DNA of 64,000 bases from positions 62,001 through 126,000 of the forward strand of contig NZ_JH815225.1 in NCBI RefSeq assembly GCF_000238095.2, read 5' to 3'. Positions within the stretch are counted from its first letter, which is position 1; every line of letters starts with the position of its first letter. The translations under genes were made by a program, and so were the position numbers. This document shows positions 8,865 to 16,142 of the stretch, piece by piece. Source of the DNA: Peptoanaerobacter stomatis. Its GTDB lineage: Bacteria; Bacillota; Clostridia; Peptostreptococcales; Filifactoraceae. Under the pieces are notes generated by a model, which had not been told where the DNA came from, ran no database searches, and was given only the letters and a program-made list of their open reading frames with translations.

Positions 8865-11288
8865 TTTGTTTACCTCGCTTTTTGATGTATTAATTATATT
8901 TTCAGCTGAATTATCAGCATTATTTATTTTTTCTGTTCCTTTTACAGTATATCTTTCTGAAATTTTATTATTATTAATCAATATTACATTTACATCTAAA
9001 GAAATCTGTTCTTTTACATACTCCACTTTTTTATCTGCTTTGAAGTTTCTTAATCTAAGTGCATTAGATACGACAAATACAGATGAAAAACTCATAGCTA
9101 ATGAGCCTATCATAGGGTTTAAGCTCAACTTGAATGCCGGATAAAATATTCCCATAGCTAAAGGTATACAAAGTATGTTATAGAAAAATGCCCAAAATAG
9201 ATTTTCTTTTATGTTTTTAAGTGTTTGTTTGCTTAGTTTAATCGCTGTAACAACATCTTGCAGATCGCTTTTCATAAGCACAACATCGGCTGATTCTATT
9301 GCTATATCTGTACCTGCACCTACTGCGATACCTACATCGGCTCTTGCAAGTGCAGGAGAGTCATTTATTCCATCACCGACCATCCCTACAGTTTTTCCTT
9401 GATTTTTAAGATTTGTTATTATCTCATCTTTTTGATTAGGCATTACTTCACTGTAGCATTCATCAATACCTAAATTTTCTGCTATATAATTTGCAGTTTT
9501 TTTATTATCGCCTGTGAGCATAACAGTTTTTATGTTTAACGATTTTAATTCATCTATTGCTGATTTGCTCGTGTTTTTTATTATGTCTGCAATTGCTATT
9601 ATACTTGCAGGTTTATTATCTATTGCAAAAAATACAGGTGTTTTTCCTTGCTCTTGTAACTGAGCGGAATATTTTGTGAAGAAATCCGTATCTATATTAT
9701 TTTCATTCATAAATTGAATATTGCCGGCTATTATTGATTTTTCATCTATGATTCCTTTTACACCTCTGCCGGAAATTTCTTCAAAGGATGATACTTTTTT
9801 ATTTGATGAAAAATTTTTACTATAATTAACTATTGCTTGAGCAAGAGGTTGTTGTGAATTACTTTCCAATGATAAGGCAAGAGTTAAAAACTCTTTTTCA
9901 TCAAAATCTTGTAAAAGTATAATATCAGTAACAGCCGGATTACCTTGAGTAAGTGTACCTGTTTTGTCAAAAACTATTGTGTCAAGACCTTGCATCAGTT
10001 CAAGTGATTCGGCATTTTTAAACAACAGACCGTTTTGAGCGCCTTTACCGCTACCTACCATTATTGCAACAGGAGTTGCAAGTCCGAGAGCACAAGGGCA
10101 GGATATAACGAGTACAGATATTGCGAGATTAAGAGCAAATTCAAAATCGTATCCTAAAGCTTTCCATACTATAAAAGTTAAAACAGCAAGTAACATCACA
10201 ATTGGAACGAATACTCCTGCTATTTTATCAGCCATGGATTCAATAGGCGCTTTTGTAGCGTTAGCATCTTTTACGAGTTCAATTATTTTGGACAGTACAG
10301 TATCAGAACCTGTACTTATCACTTTTATTTCAAATGCACCTGATTTATTTATTGTTGCACCTATTACTTTATCGCCTATACTTTTTTCAACAGGTATGCT
10401 TTCACCTGTTATAGCCGATTCATCTATATTTGCATTACCTGATATTATTATTCCGTCAACAGGTATGCTTTCACCTGATTTTATTTGTAAAATATTACCA
10501 ACAACTACATCATCTACTGACACATCCTTTATTGTATCATCACTTACTAAATGTGCAAATTGCGGTCTTAAATCTAATAGAGAAGTTATAGCTTCGTTAG
10601 TTTTACGCTTGGATTTAGTTTCAAAATATTTTCCGAGAGTAATAAGCGTAAGTATCATAACAGCAGACTCAAAATAAAGATTGTGATGATAATGATGTAA
10701 AGTATTTAAATCTCCTATTCCGAGAGAGTAGGACATCTTATATATTGCAAATATACCGTAAATCATGGAAGAAGATGAGCCTACGGCTATCAAAGAGTCC
10801 ATATTAGGAGAACGCTTAATTAAAGTTTTAAAGCCTTTTGTAAAATATGAACCGTTTATAATCACTACAGGTAGAGCTATTAAAAATTGCGTAAATGCAA
10901 AATTTACAGCTCCTTTTGTATCTGTTAAAAAATCAGGTAACGGCATATTTATCATATGTCCCATAGAAATATACATAAGAAGTATTGTAAGAGGAATGCT
11001 TATTTTTAACCTTAATTTCATAGATTTTAACTGTTCTTCCCATACATCAGATGTAGAGTTTTTGGTTTCTGCTTTTGCGTTTTGTAAAGAAGCGTCATAT
11101 CCGGCATTTTTAACAACTTGTATTATATCGTTGTCATTTAATTTAGTTTCATCATATACTACACTCATAGTATTAGTCATAAGGTTTACATTTACATCTG
11201 ATACAGAATCAATTTTTGATACTGCTCTATAAACTGCACTTTGACAAGCACTGCAAGTCATTCCTTTTACATCATATTTTTGTTTCAT
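8658..11288 (-). CDS. copA: Copper-exporting P1B-type ATPase with N- and C-terminal metal-binding domains
   Basis: CopA pumps Cu(I) out of the cytoplasm. Order of domains: N-terminal heavy-metal-associated domain with GMTCSAC (residues 9-15); eight membrane helices with the transport motif CPCALG (about 400); phosphorylation site DKTGTLT; the HP motif region replaced by a QQPLAQAI segment; GDGINDSPAL hinge; then an unusual hydrophilic linker and a second metal-binding domain with GMTCKHC at the very C-terminus (last 68 residues). Most CopA proteins carry such domains only at the N-terminus. The C-terminal domain has its own in-frame ATG with a ribosome-binding site (see separate entry). Start ATG follows AGGAG. 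csoR lies immediately downstream. Confidence 0.96.
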   Translation of the reverse strand: MKQKYDVKGMTCSACQSAVYRAVSKIDSVSDVNVNLMTNTMSVVYDETKLNDNDIIQVVKNAGYDASLQNAKAETKNSTSDVWEEQLKSMKLRLKISIPLTILLMYISMGHMINMPLPDFLTDTKGAVNFAFTQFLIALPVVIINGSYFTKGFKTLIKRSPNMDSLIAVGSSSSMIYGIFAIYKMSYSLGIGDLNTLHHYHHNLYFESAVMILTLITLGKYFETKSKRKTNEAITSLLDLRPQFAHLVSDDTIKDVSVDDVVVGNILQIKSGESIPVDGIIISGNANIDESAITGESIPVEKSIGDKVIGATINKSGAFEIKVISTGSDTVLSKIIELVKDANATKAPIESMADKIAGVFVPIVMLLAVLTFIVWKALGYDFEFALNLAISVLVISCPCALGLATPVAIMVGSGKGAQNGLLFKNAESLELMQGLDTIVFDKTGTLTQGNPAVTDIILLQDFDEKEFLTLALSLESNSQQPLAQAIVNYSKNFSSNKKVSSFEEISGRGVKGIIDEKSIIAGNIQFMNENNIDTDFFTKYSAQLQEQGKTPVFFAIDNKPASIIAIADIIKNTSKSAIDELKSLNIKTVMLTGDNKKTANYIAENLGIDECYSEVMPNQKDEIITNLKNQGKTVGMVGDGINDSPALARADVGIAVGAGTDIAIESADVVLMKSDLQDVVTAIKLSKQTLKNIKENLFWAFFYNILCIPLAMGIFYPAFKLSLNPMIGSLAMSFSSVFVVSNALRLRNFKADKKVEYVKEQISLDVNVILINNNKISERYTVKGTEKINNADNSAENIINTSKSEVNKMKKIMYIEGMTCKHCKARVEKVLNELNGVTATVNLEEKTAVLEMEDNIDNDILKNTVEDAGYDVKNIE

Positions 11289-11883
11289 AGTGATTGCTCC
11301 TGTTTTTAAAAACTATTATGATAAATTTTTTAGTCAGTTAATGCTATAAAAAACACATATAATTTTATAATATAAATAGTATAATTATTCTGTTTTAAGA
11401 TAATCATTAAGAAACATTTTAATTTTACAAATACAGCTTTTTATTAGCAAATTTGATTTAGAATATGTATAAACAGATTATCTTTTTTAAATGAGAATAA
11501 ATTTATATAATTTACCACTTGTTATAAATAATTGAATATGTAGTTTATTGATTTAAGTATAAATAATTATTGAAAATAAAAAAATAACAATATATGAAAA
11601 CTTGTTATTTAAAAACTGACTATAAAAAATAAAAATATAAGTGATGATAAGAAAAATACTTATATGAAGATTGAATATTAAAACAAAAGTTGAAGGCACT
11701 TGAAGCAATTCAATCAATGTATTATATTCATATCATCACCTATTTCTATAATACCCATATACGGTATTTTAAAACTAAAATTTTAGTATTATTTTATTGC
11801 ATAAATTATAAAAATATATTATACTTGTAAACTAAGGCATAATATATAATGTCATCAATTAATATTGAAAGCAGGTGTAATAT
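11289..11883. other. 595-base AT-rich gene-free stretch
   Basis: It must contain the copA promoter (minus strand) and that of the membrane protein at 11884 (plus strand). No open frame with a credible ribosome-binding site is seen. The only structure noticed is an inverted repeat, GTGATGATA at 11641-11649 with TATCATCAC at 11731-11739, enclosing a GC-richer 80 bases. Confidence 0.5.
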
Positions 11884-12312
11884 TTGAACGATTTAAGAAA
11901 AAAAGCTATTATAAGAATAGGTATTATGGTCGCTATAATGCTGCTTAGTATATTTTTAGCATTTTATATAAAAAATATATTTTTAAAAATACCTTTTATA
12001 ATTATTGCCGGAGGAGTTGCAGCTTTACTTATAAGGTTGTATATCTCTTATAAAAGAAAAAAATTATATTTTGATGGAAAAGTGTTGACAATAACTCCGC
12101 CTAAGAGGAAAATAGGAAAATATTCTATAATAATTAAAAACGGAAAAGTATCGAAAAAATTCTATTCATTCCAAAAACCGGAGATGAAGTTAGGTGCAAA
12201 CTATGTTGTCGTATATGAAGAAAAATCTTTTAATATATTAGAATTCCAAGAAGCTAAATTCCAAATGATGAATGCGAAAGCAGTAAGTAAAAACCCTAAA
12301 TTCAGAATGTAG
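11884..12312 (+). CDS. Small membrane protein of unknown function
   Basis: I do not recognise this 142-residue protein. Two hydrophobic helices (about residues 10-27 and 32-50, the second containing IPFIIIAGGVAALLIRLYI) form a hairpin, followed by a basic stretch and a soluble beta-rich domain of about 85 residues facing the cytoplasm. The architecture resembles many small YcxB- or PH-like membrane proteins, without a motif that decides. The start is TTG with AGGTG 6 bases upstream; no ATG is better placed. A terminator follows, so it is probably transcribed alone. Confidence 0.75.
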   Translation: MNDLRKKAIIRIGIMVAIMLLSIFLAFYIKNIFLKIPFIIIAGGVAALLIRLYISYKRKKLYFDGKVLTITPPKRKIGKYSIIIKNGKVSKKFYSFQKPEMKLGANYVVVYEEKSFNILEFQEAKFQMMNAKAVSKNPKFRM

Positions 12313-12358
12313 TTTCATATAAAATTTAAAATAGAAATATATTATCATATATTTATTG

Positions 12359-12390
12359 CTACGGGTTTATTTATGCTCGTAGTTTTTTTG
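12359..12390 (+). terminator. Intrinsic terminator
   Basis: CTACGGG (12359-12365) pairs with CTCGTAG with one G-U pair, followed by a run of seven T. It ends the transcript of the small membrane protein at 11884. Confidence 0.8.
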
Positions 12391-12567
12391 TAAATTTATT
12401 TTAAAAAATTTTACAATATATTTTATTGTAATTTTAATGCTGAAAAAATATAATATATAATAAAATAATTTTAAGCATAATTAACTTAAAACAGAGCAGT
12501 TTGTAATATAAAAATAATTTGTTTGAATGTATAAAACAAAATCATATTTAGTAAAGGAGAAATTAAT

Positions 12568-13566
12568 ATGTCAAAGGCTTTAAATATAGCTGTTGTAGGT
12601 GCAACAGGTAGAGTTGGGAGTACTTTTATAGAAGTTTTACAGGAAAGAAAGTTTCCTATAAATAATATATATTTCTTTGCTTCTGCAAAATCAGCAGGCA
12701 AAAAGATAGAATTCGGTGGCAAAGAGTATGAGGTTGAAGAACTTAGAGAAAATTCTTTTGATAGAGATTTGGACTTGGCACTTTTTTCTGCAGGAGGTTC
12801 TACAAGTAAAAAATTTGCACCAATAGCTGCAAGTAAAGGTATAATTGTTGTGGATAATTCAAGTCAATGGAGAATGGATAAAAATGTTCCGCTTATAGTA
12901 CCGGAAGTAAATTTTGAAGATATAAAAAAATACGATTCTAAAATAATAGCAAATCCGAATTGCTCAACAATACAATCGGTTATGCCTTTAAAAGTATTGG
13001 ATGAAAGATTTAAGATAAAAAGAATAGTATATTCAACATATCAGGCGGTATCAGGTTCAGGATTTAAAGGAATAAAAGATTTGGAAGAAGGAATGAAAGG
13101 AAATCCTCCTACAAATTATCCTCATCCAATTTTTAACAACTGTCTGCCTCATATAGATGAATTTTTGGATAACGGATATACAAGAGAAGAAGAAAAAATG
13201 ATCAATGAAACAAGAAAAATACTTGACAGAGATGATTTGAAAATAACTGCTACAACAGTAAGAGTGCCTGTAATGAATTCACATAGTGTCAGCATAAACA
13301 TAGAGTTTGAAAAGCCGTTTGAGATGAAAGATATATATGATGAGTTGTCAAAGGTAGAGAACTTAGTAATAGTGGATGATGTGAAAAATAACCAATATCC
13401 TATGGCTATAAACGCAACAGGTACAGATGAAGTGTATATAGGCAGAATAAGAAGAGATTTTTCTACAGAAAACGGAATAAATTTGTGGGATGTAGCAGAT
13501 AATATAAGAAAAGGTGCCGCATCAAATGCGATACAAATAGCTGAAAAAATATTTGAAATAAAATAA
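12568..13566 (+). CDS. asd: Aspartate-semialdehyde dehydrogenase
   Basis: The enzyme reduces aspartyl phosphate to aspartate semialdehyde, the branch point toward lysine, diaminopimelate, threonine and methionine. The 332 residues include the NADP-binding VVGATGRVGSTFIEVL (about residues 7-22), the catalytic Cys in ANPNCSTIQ (about 133), the substrate loop YQAVSGSGFKG and the catalytic His in NSHSVSINIEF. Length is normal. ATG is preceded by AAGGAG 8 bases upstream. It stands alone, with a terminator behind the preceding gene and repeats downstream. Confidence 0.97.
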   Translation: MSKALNIAVVGATGRVGSTFIEVLQERKFPINNIYFFASAKSAGKKIEFGGKEYEVEELRENSFDRDLDLALFSAGGSTSKKFAPIAASKGIIVVDNSSQWRMDKNVPLIVPEVNFEDIKKYDSKIIANPNCSTIQSVMPLKVLDERFKIKRIVYSTYQAVSGSGFKGIKDLEEGMKGNPPTNYPHPIFNNCLPHIDEFLDNGYTREEEKMINETRKILDRDDLKITATTVRVPVMNSHSVSINIEFEKPFEMKDIYDELSKVENLVIVDDVKNNQYPMAINATGTDEVYIGRIRRDFSTENGINLWDVADNIRKGAASNAIQIAEKIFEIK

Positions 13567-13572
13567 TTATAT

Positions 13573-13736
13573 CATTTTTGTAAAATCTTTAATAGACTTG
13601 TTCGATTACTTATAGTATATAGTTGTAAATAACTTTGTTTGAAGAAAAAAATAAAAAATTCTTTTATTATTAAAATAGCAATATATTTTATCAACTTTTT
13701 ATAATGTTATCGAATAAGTCTAATTTACAAAAAATA
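13573..13736. repeat. Inverted-repeat element, family B
   Basis: About 160 bases with imperfect terminal inverted repeats. The left arm has TTTTTGTAAA followed by AATAGACTTGTTCGAT (13591-13606). The right arm has ATCGAATAAGTCTAAT (13709-13724) followed by TTACAAAAAA. The 16-base inner arms match with two mismatches. No coding capacity. It resembles a miniature transposable element; I found no second copy in the window. Confidence 0.5.
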
Positions 13737-13739
13737 TCT

Positions 13740-13857
13740 TATACTAAAATTCAATAGAATTATAGAAAAATAGCATTGTGTAAATTTAATAAAAATATAA
13801 CACTATTTATAGATTTCTCACATAAACCATCTATATATTCTATTATGGATTAGTATT
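13740..13857. repeat. MITE-like repeat, family A copy 1
   Basis: Begins TATACTAAAATTCAATAGAA and ends with the inverted TTAGTAT. Its interior aligns along its length with the copy at 16028 (shared blocks such as TAAATTTAATA, ACACTATTT, CATCTAT/TTATCTAT). Together with the family B element beside it, it fills most of the 421-base gap between asd and rqcP. Confidence 0.65.
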
Positions 13858-13987
13858 AAAATTTATAGAAATATACATTTTATCATTAATACTTCATTTA
13901 ACTTTGATTATGATGAAGAGTAAAATTATAAAAAATATAAATATAATATAAAAATACTGCTATTTGTAATAAAAAATCGAGGTTGCT

Positions 13988-14233
13988 ATGAGATTGGATA
14001 AATATTTAAAGCTTACAAGAATTATAAAACGAAGAACAGTTGCTAAAGATGCGTCAAGTAACGGAATAGTCAGTGTAAACGGAAAAGTGGCAAAACCGTC
14101 AACTCAGATAAAAATAGGCGATATAATACAGGTACAGTTTCCTCAGAGCTCATATAAAGTTAAAGTTGTAGATATAAAAGAACATTTGAAAAAAGAAGAA
14201 GCATCTTTGATGTACGAGGTAATAGAGGGATGA
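13988..14233 (+). CDS. rqcP: S4-domain RNA-binding protein RqcP (YabO/Hsp15 type)
   Basis: RqcP works with RqcH on stalled 50S subunits to add C-terminal alanine tails during ribosome rescue. The 81 residues are nearly all S4 domain: MRLDKYLKLTRIIKRRTVAK at the start, then GIVSVNGKVAKPSTQIKIGD. Length is typical. A CGAGG site lies 6 bases upstream of ATG. Its TGA overlaps the divIC start by four bases (ATGA), so the pair is translationally coupled, matching the conserved yabO-divIC neighbourhood of Firmicutes. Confidence 0.93.
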   Translation: MRLDKYLKLTRIIKRRTVAKDASSNGIVSVNGKVAKPSTQIKIGDIIQVQFPQSSYKVKVVDIKEHLKKEEASLMYEVIEG

Positions 14234-14610
14234 AAACGCCAAGTTACAAAAATGATGTAAAAAGTATGAGCAAAAATTCAGATGAAAAAAAAGAGAGAAA
14301 TGATAAGAAACCTGATAAAGATTATTCGATGTTGCTTGTAAAAGGGATAATAGCTGTTTGTATTTTTTCGTTGTTGATTACCATATATAATCAGAAACGT
14401 GAGATTTCGGCATTGAACTCAATATATAAAGATGTAGAGTACGAGTATAAAGAAAAAGAAGAAGAGCTTAAAGAGTTAAAAAAAGAGCTAAAAATGGTGG
14501 ACAGTCATGAATTTATAGAAAAACAAGCCAGAGAGAAACTGAAAATGGTAAAACCTAACGAAAAAGTATATGTGGATACAAGTAAAAGTAACAAAGAAAA
14601 AACTAATTAA
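14230..14610 (+). CDS. divIC: Septum-formation protein DivIC/FtsB family
   Basis: DivIC is a bitopic divisome protein that pairs with FtsL and DivIB. The 126 residues show a charged cytoplasmic N-terminus, one membrane helix (about 36-56, GIIAVCIFSLLITIYNQ), and an extracellular coiled coil (KEKEEELKELKKELKMV) ending in the family's EKQAREKLKMVKPNEKVY box. It overlaps rqcP by four bases and is 11 bases before ppx. In spore formers yabP and yabQ normally sit between yabO and divIC; they are absent here. Confidence 0.93.
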   Translation: MKTPSYKNDVKSMSKNSDEKKERNDKKPDKDYSMLLVKGIIAVCIFSLLITIYNQKREISALNSIYKDVEYEYKEKEEELKELKKELKMVDSHEFIEKQAREKLKMVKPNEKVYVDTSKSNKEKTN

Positions 14611-14621
14611 AAGGGGGTTTT

Positions 14622-15530
14622 ATGAAAGTAGCTACTGTTGACATAGGTACAAATTCTATGAGATTACTGATTGCAGATTACGATAAAAATATTATAAGCA
14701 ATAGAGAAAAGTATGTGCAAATAACAAAAATGGGCAAAGATGTAGATGCAAACAAAAGAATATCAGCAGAATCTATAAGCAGAAATACAAGTGCCTTAGA
14801 GAATTTTGTAAATATGGCAAAAGAACAAAATTGTGAAAAGATAAAAGTTATAGGTACATCAGCCCTTAGAGACTCCATAAACAGAGAAGAATTTATAAAT
14901 GAAGCTATGAAAAAAACCGGTATTGAAGTGGAGATTATAAGCGGAGAAATGGAGGCTAATTTAGGTTTTTTAGGTGTTAAAAATCTGCTTGATAAAAAAG
15001 ATTATACGCTTACAATAGACATAGGTGGAGGTTCTACAGAATTTATACTTGCTAACAATTTGGGAGAGTTGATTTTTTCAAAAAGTGAAGATATAGGTTC
15101 TGTTAGGATGACAGAAAAATTTTTAAAAACGGATCCTCCTACAGAATTTGAAATTTTAAACTTACACGATTATATAGATATGACGATAAATAAGACAATA
15201 GATATATTAAAAACATATAAGATAGGAAAATTTATCGGAATAGGTGGAACAGCTACTTCTATTTCATCTATGTTGCAAGAATTATCGCCATATTCAAGCG
15301 AAAGAGTGCATAATTCTAAAATATATTATGATGATTTGCTTAGAGTTTTTTGTGATTTGAGCAAGAAAACTTTAAGGGAAAAACAGATGATAACAGGTTT
15401 GCAACCACAAAGAGCGGATGTGATATTTGCAGGAGTTTGCATATTAAAGGAGATAATGTGCAGACTAAACGCATCATACTTGGTAGTTAGTGAATATGAT
15501 AATTTAGAAGGGCTTGTATACACTATGTGA
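14622..15530 (+). CDS. ppx: Exopolyphosphatase / pppGpp phosphohydrolase family protein (Ppx/GppA)
   Basis: Members hydrolyse polyphosphate or the gamma-phosphate of pppGpp. The actin-like fold motifs are present: ATVDIGTNSMRLLIAD (phosphate loop 1), IGTSALRDSINREEF, TLTIDIGGGSTEFIL (loop 2) and IGIGGTATSIS (adenosine motif). At 302 residues it is the short single-module form common in Firmicutes, so substrate preference cannot be told from sequence. AAGGGGG lies upstream of ATG. It follows divIC by 11 bases, as in many Clostridia. Confidence 0.92.
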   Translation: MKVATVDIGTNSMRLLIADYDKNIISNREKYVQITKMGKDVDANKRISAESISRNTSALENFVNMAKEQNCEKIKVIGTSALRDSINREEFINEAMKKTGIEVEIISGEMEANLGFLGVKNLLDKKDYTLTIDIGGGSTEFILANNLGELIFSKSEDIGSVRMTEKFLKTDPPTEFEILNLHDYIDMTINKTIDILKTYKIGKFIGIGGTATSISSMLQELSPYSSERVHNSKIYYDDLLRVFCDLSKKTLREKQMITGLQPQRADVIFAGVCILKEIMCRLNASYLVVSEYDNLEGLVYTM

Positions 15531-15597
15531 TATTGACCTATTAATCAATTATGATGTAGTGATTAAATTATTTATTCTTATAAAAGGAGGTGTAAGA

Positions 15598-15855
15598 ATG
15601 GATAGGCTTATAAATTACAGAGATAAAATAAATGAAATAGATTTAAAAATAGTAGAATTATTGGAACAAAGATGTGAATTATCAACACTCATAGGTAATT
15701 ATAAAAGGGAGCGTAATTTGCCGGTCCAAGACATAAAAAGAGAGCAAGTCATTATTCAGAATGTAAAAGATAATATAAAAAATCCTAAACATAAAGAAGC
15801 ATTGGAAAAAATATTTGCGGTTATAATAAATGTATCCAAGATGTTTCAATATTAG
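15598..15855 (+). CDS. Chorismate mutase (AroQ-type, monofunctional)
   Basis: The enzyme converts chorismate to prephenate for phenylalanine and tyrosine synthesis. The 85 residues form the short helical AroQ domain, with RDKINEIDLKIVELLEQR giving the catalytic Arg and helix 1, then the conserved IGNYKRERNLPVQDIKRE. The ATG at 15598 was chosen because AAAGGAGGTG precedes it by 6 bases; an upstream ATG overlapping ppx has no site. Low sequence length means a CM-like domain of other role cannot be excluded. A terminator follows. Confidence 0.85.
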   Translation: MDRLINYRDKINEIDLKIVELLEQRCELSTLIGNYKRERNLPVQDIKREQVIIQNVKDNIKNPKHKEALEKIFAVIINVSKMFQY

Positions 15856-15895
15856 TGTTATATTTTATAGATATAAATTTTAACAATTACATAAC

Positions 15896-15935
15896 AAAAA
15901 GCAGATTGTATTATATAGTTGCAATCTGCTTTTTT
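15896..15935 (+). terminator. Intrinsic terminator after chorismate mutase
   Basis: AAAAAGCAGATTG (15896-15908) pairs with CAATCTGC (15922-15929) plus following T residues, and runs into TTTTTT. It closes the rqcP-divIC-ppx-chorismate mutase unit. Confidence 0.9.
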
Positions 15936-16027
15936 ATTTGATAAAATGTTAACTGTAGCTATAGTGGAAATTATTAGTTTAATAAGAATTAATACTATAC
16001 TATAATATAATTAAAAATATATTAATT

Positions 16028-16142
16028 TATACTAAAATTCAATAGAATGATATAAAAATATTTTGTATAAATTTAATAGAATATGACACTATTTGTATGT
16101 TTTTTATATAAATTATCTATTATTTTATTTGTAATTAGTATA
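16028..16142. repeat. MITE-like repeat, family A copy 2
   Basis: 115 bases beginning TATACTAAAATTCAATAGAA and ending TTAGTATA, so the outer eight bases form a perfect inverted repeat. The first 21 bases are identical to copy 1. Its right edge is directly against the ATG at 16143 that begins uvrC, so it has replaced the native upstream region of that gene. Confidence 0.7.

Noticed and set aside
8638-9144. Plus-strand open frame opposite the 3' part of copA
   Set aside because: It is antisense to conserved ATPase sequence, including the C-terminal metal-binding domain, and lacks a credible start site.
15514-15597. Upstream start for chorismate mutase overlapping ppx
   Set aside because: No ribosome-binding site, and the added residues are not part of the AroQ fold; AAAGGAGGTG clearly serves ATG 15598.
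16083-16142. Extended UvrC N-terminus from ATG 16083
   Set aside because: These 20 hydrophobic codons lie within the repeat element and are not found in the UvrC family; the normal start lies near 16143.
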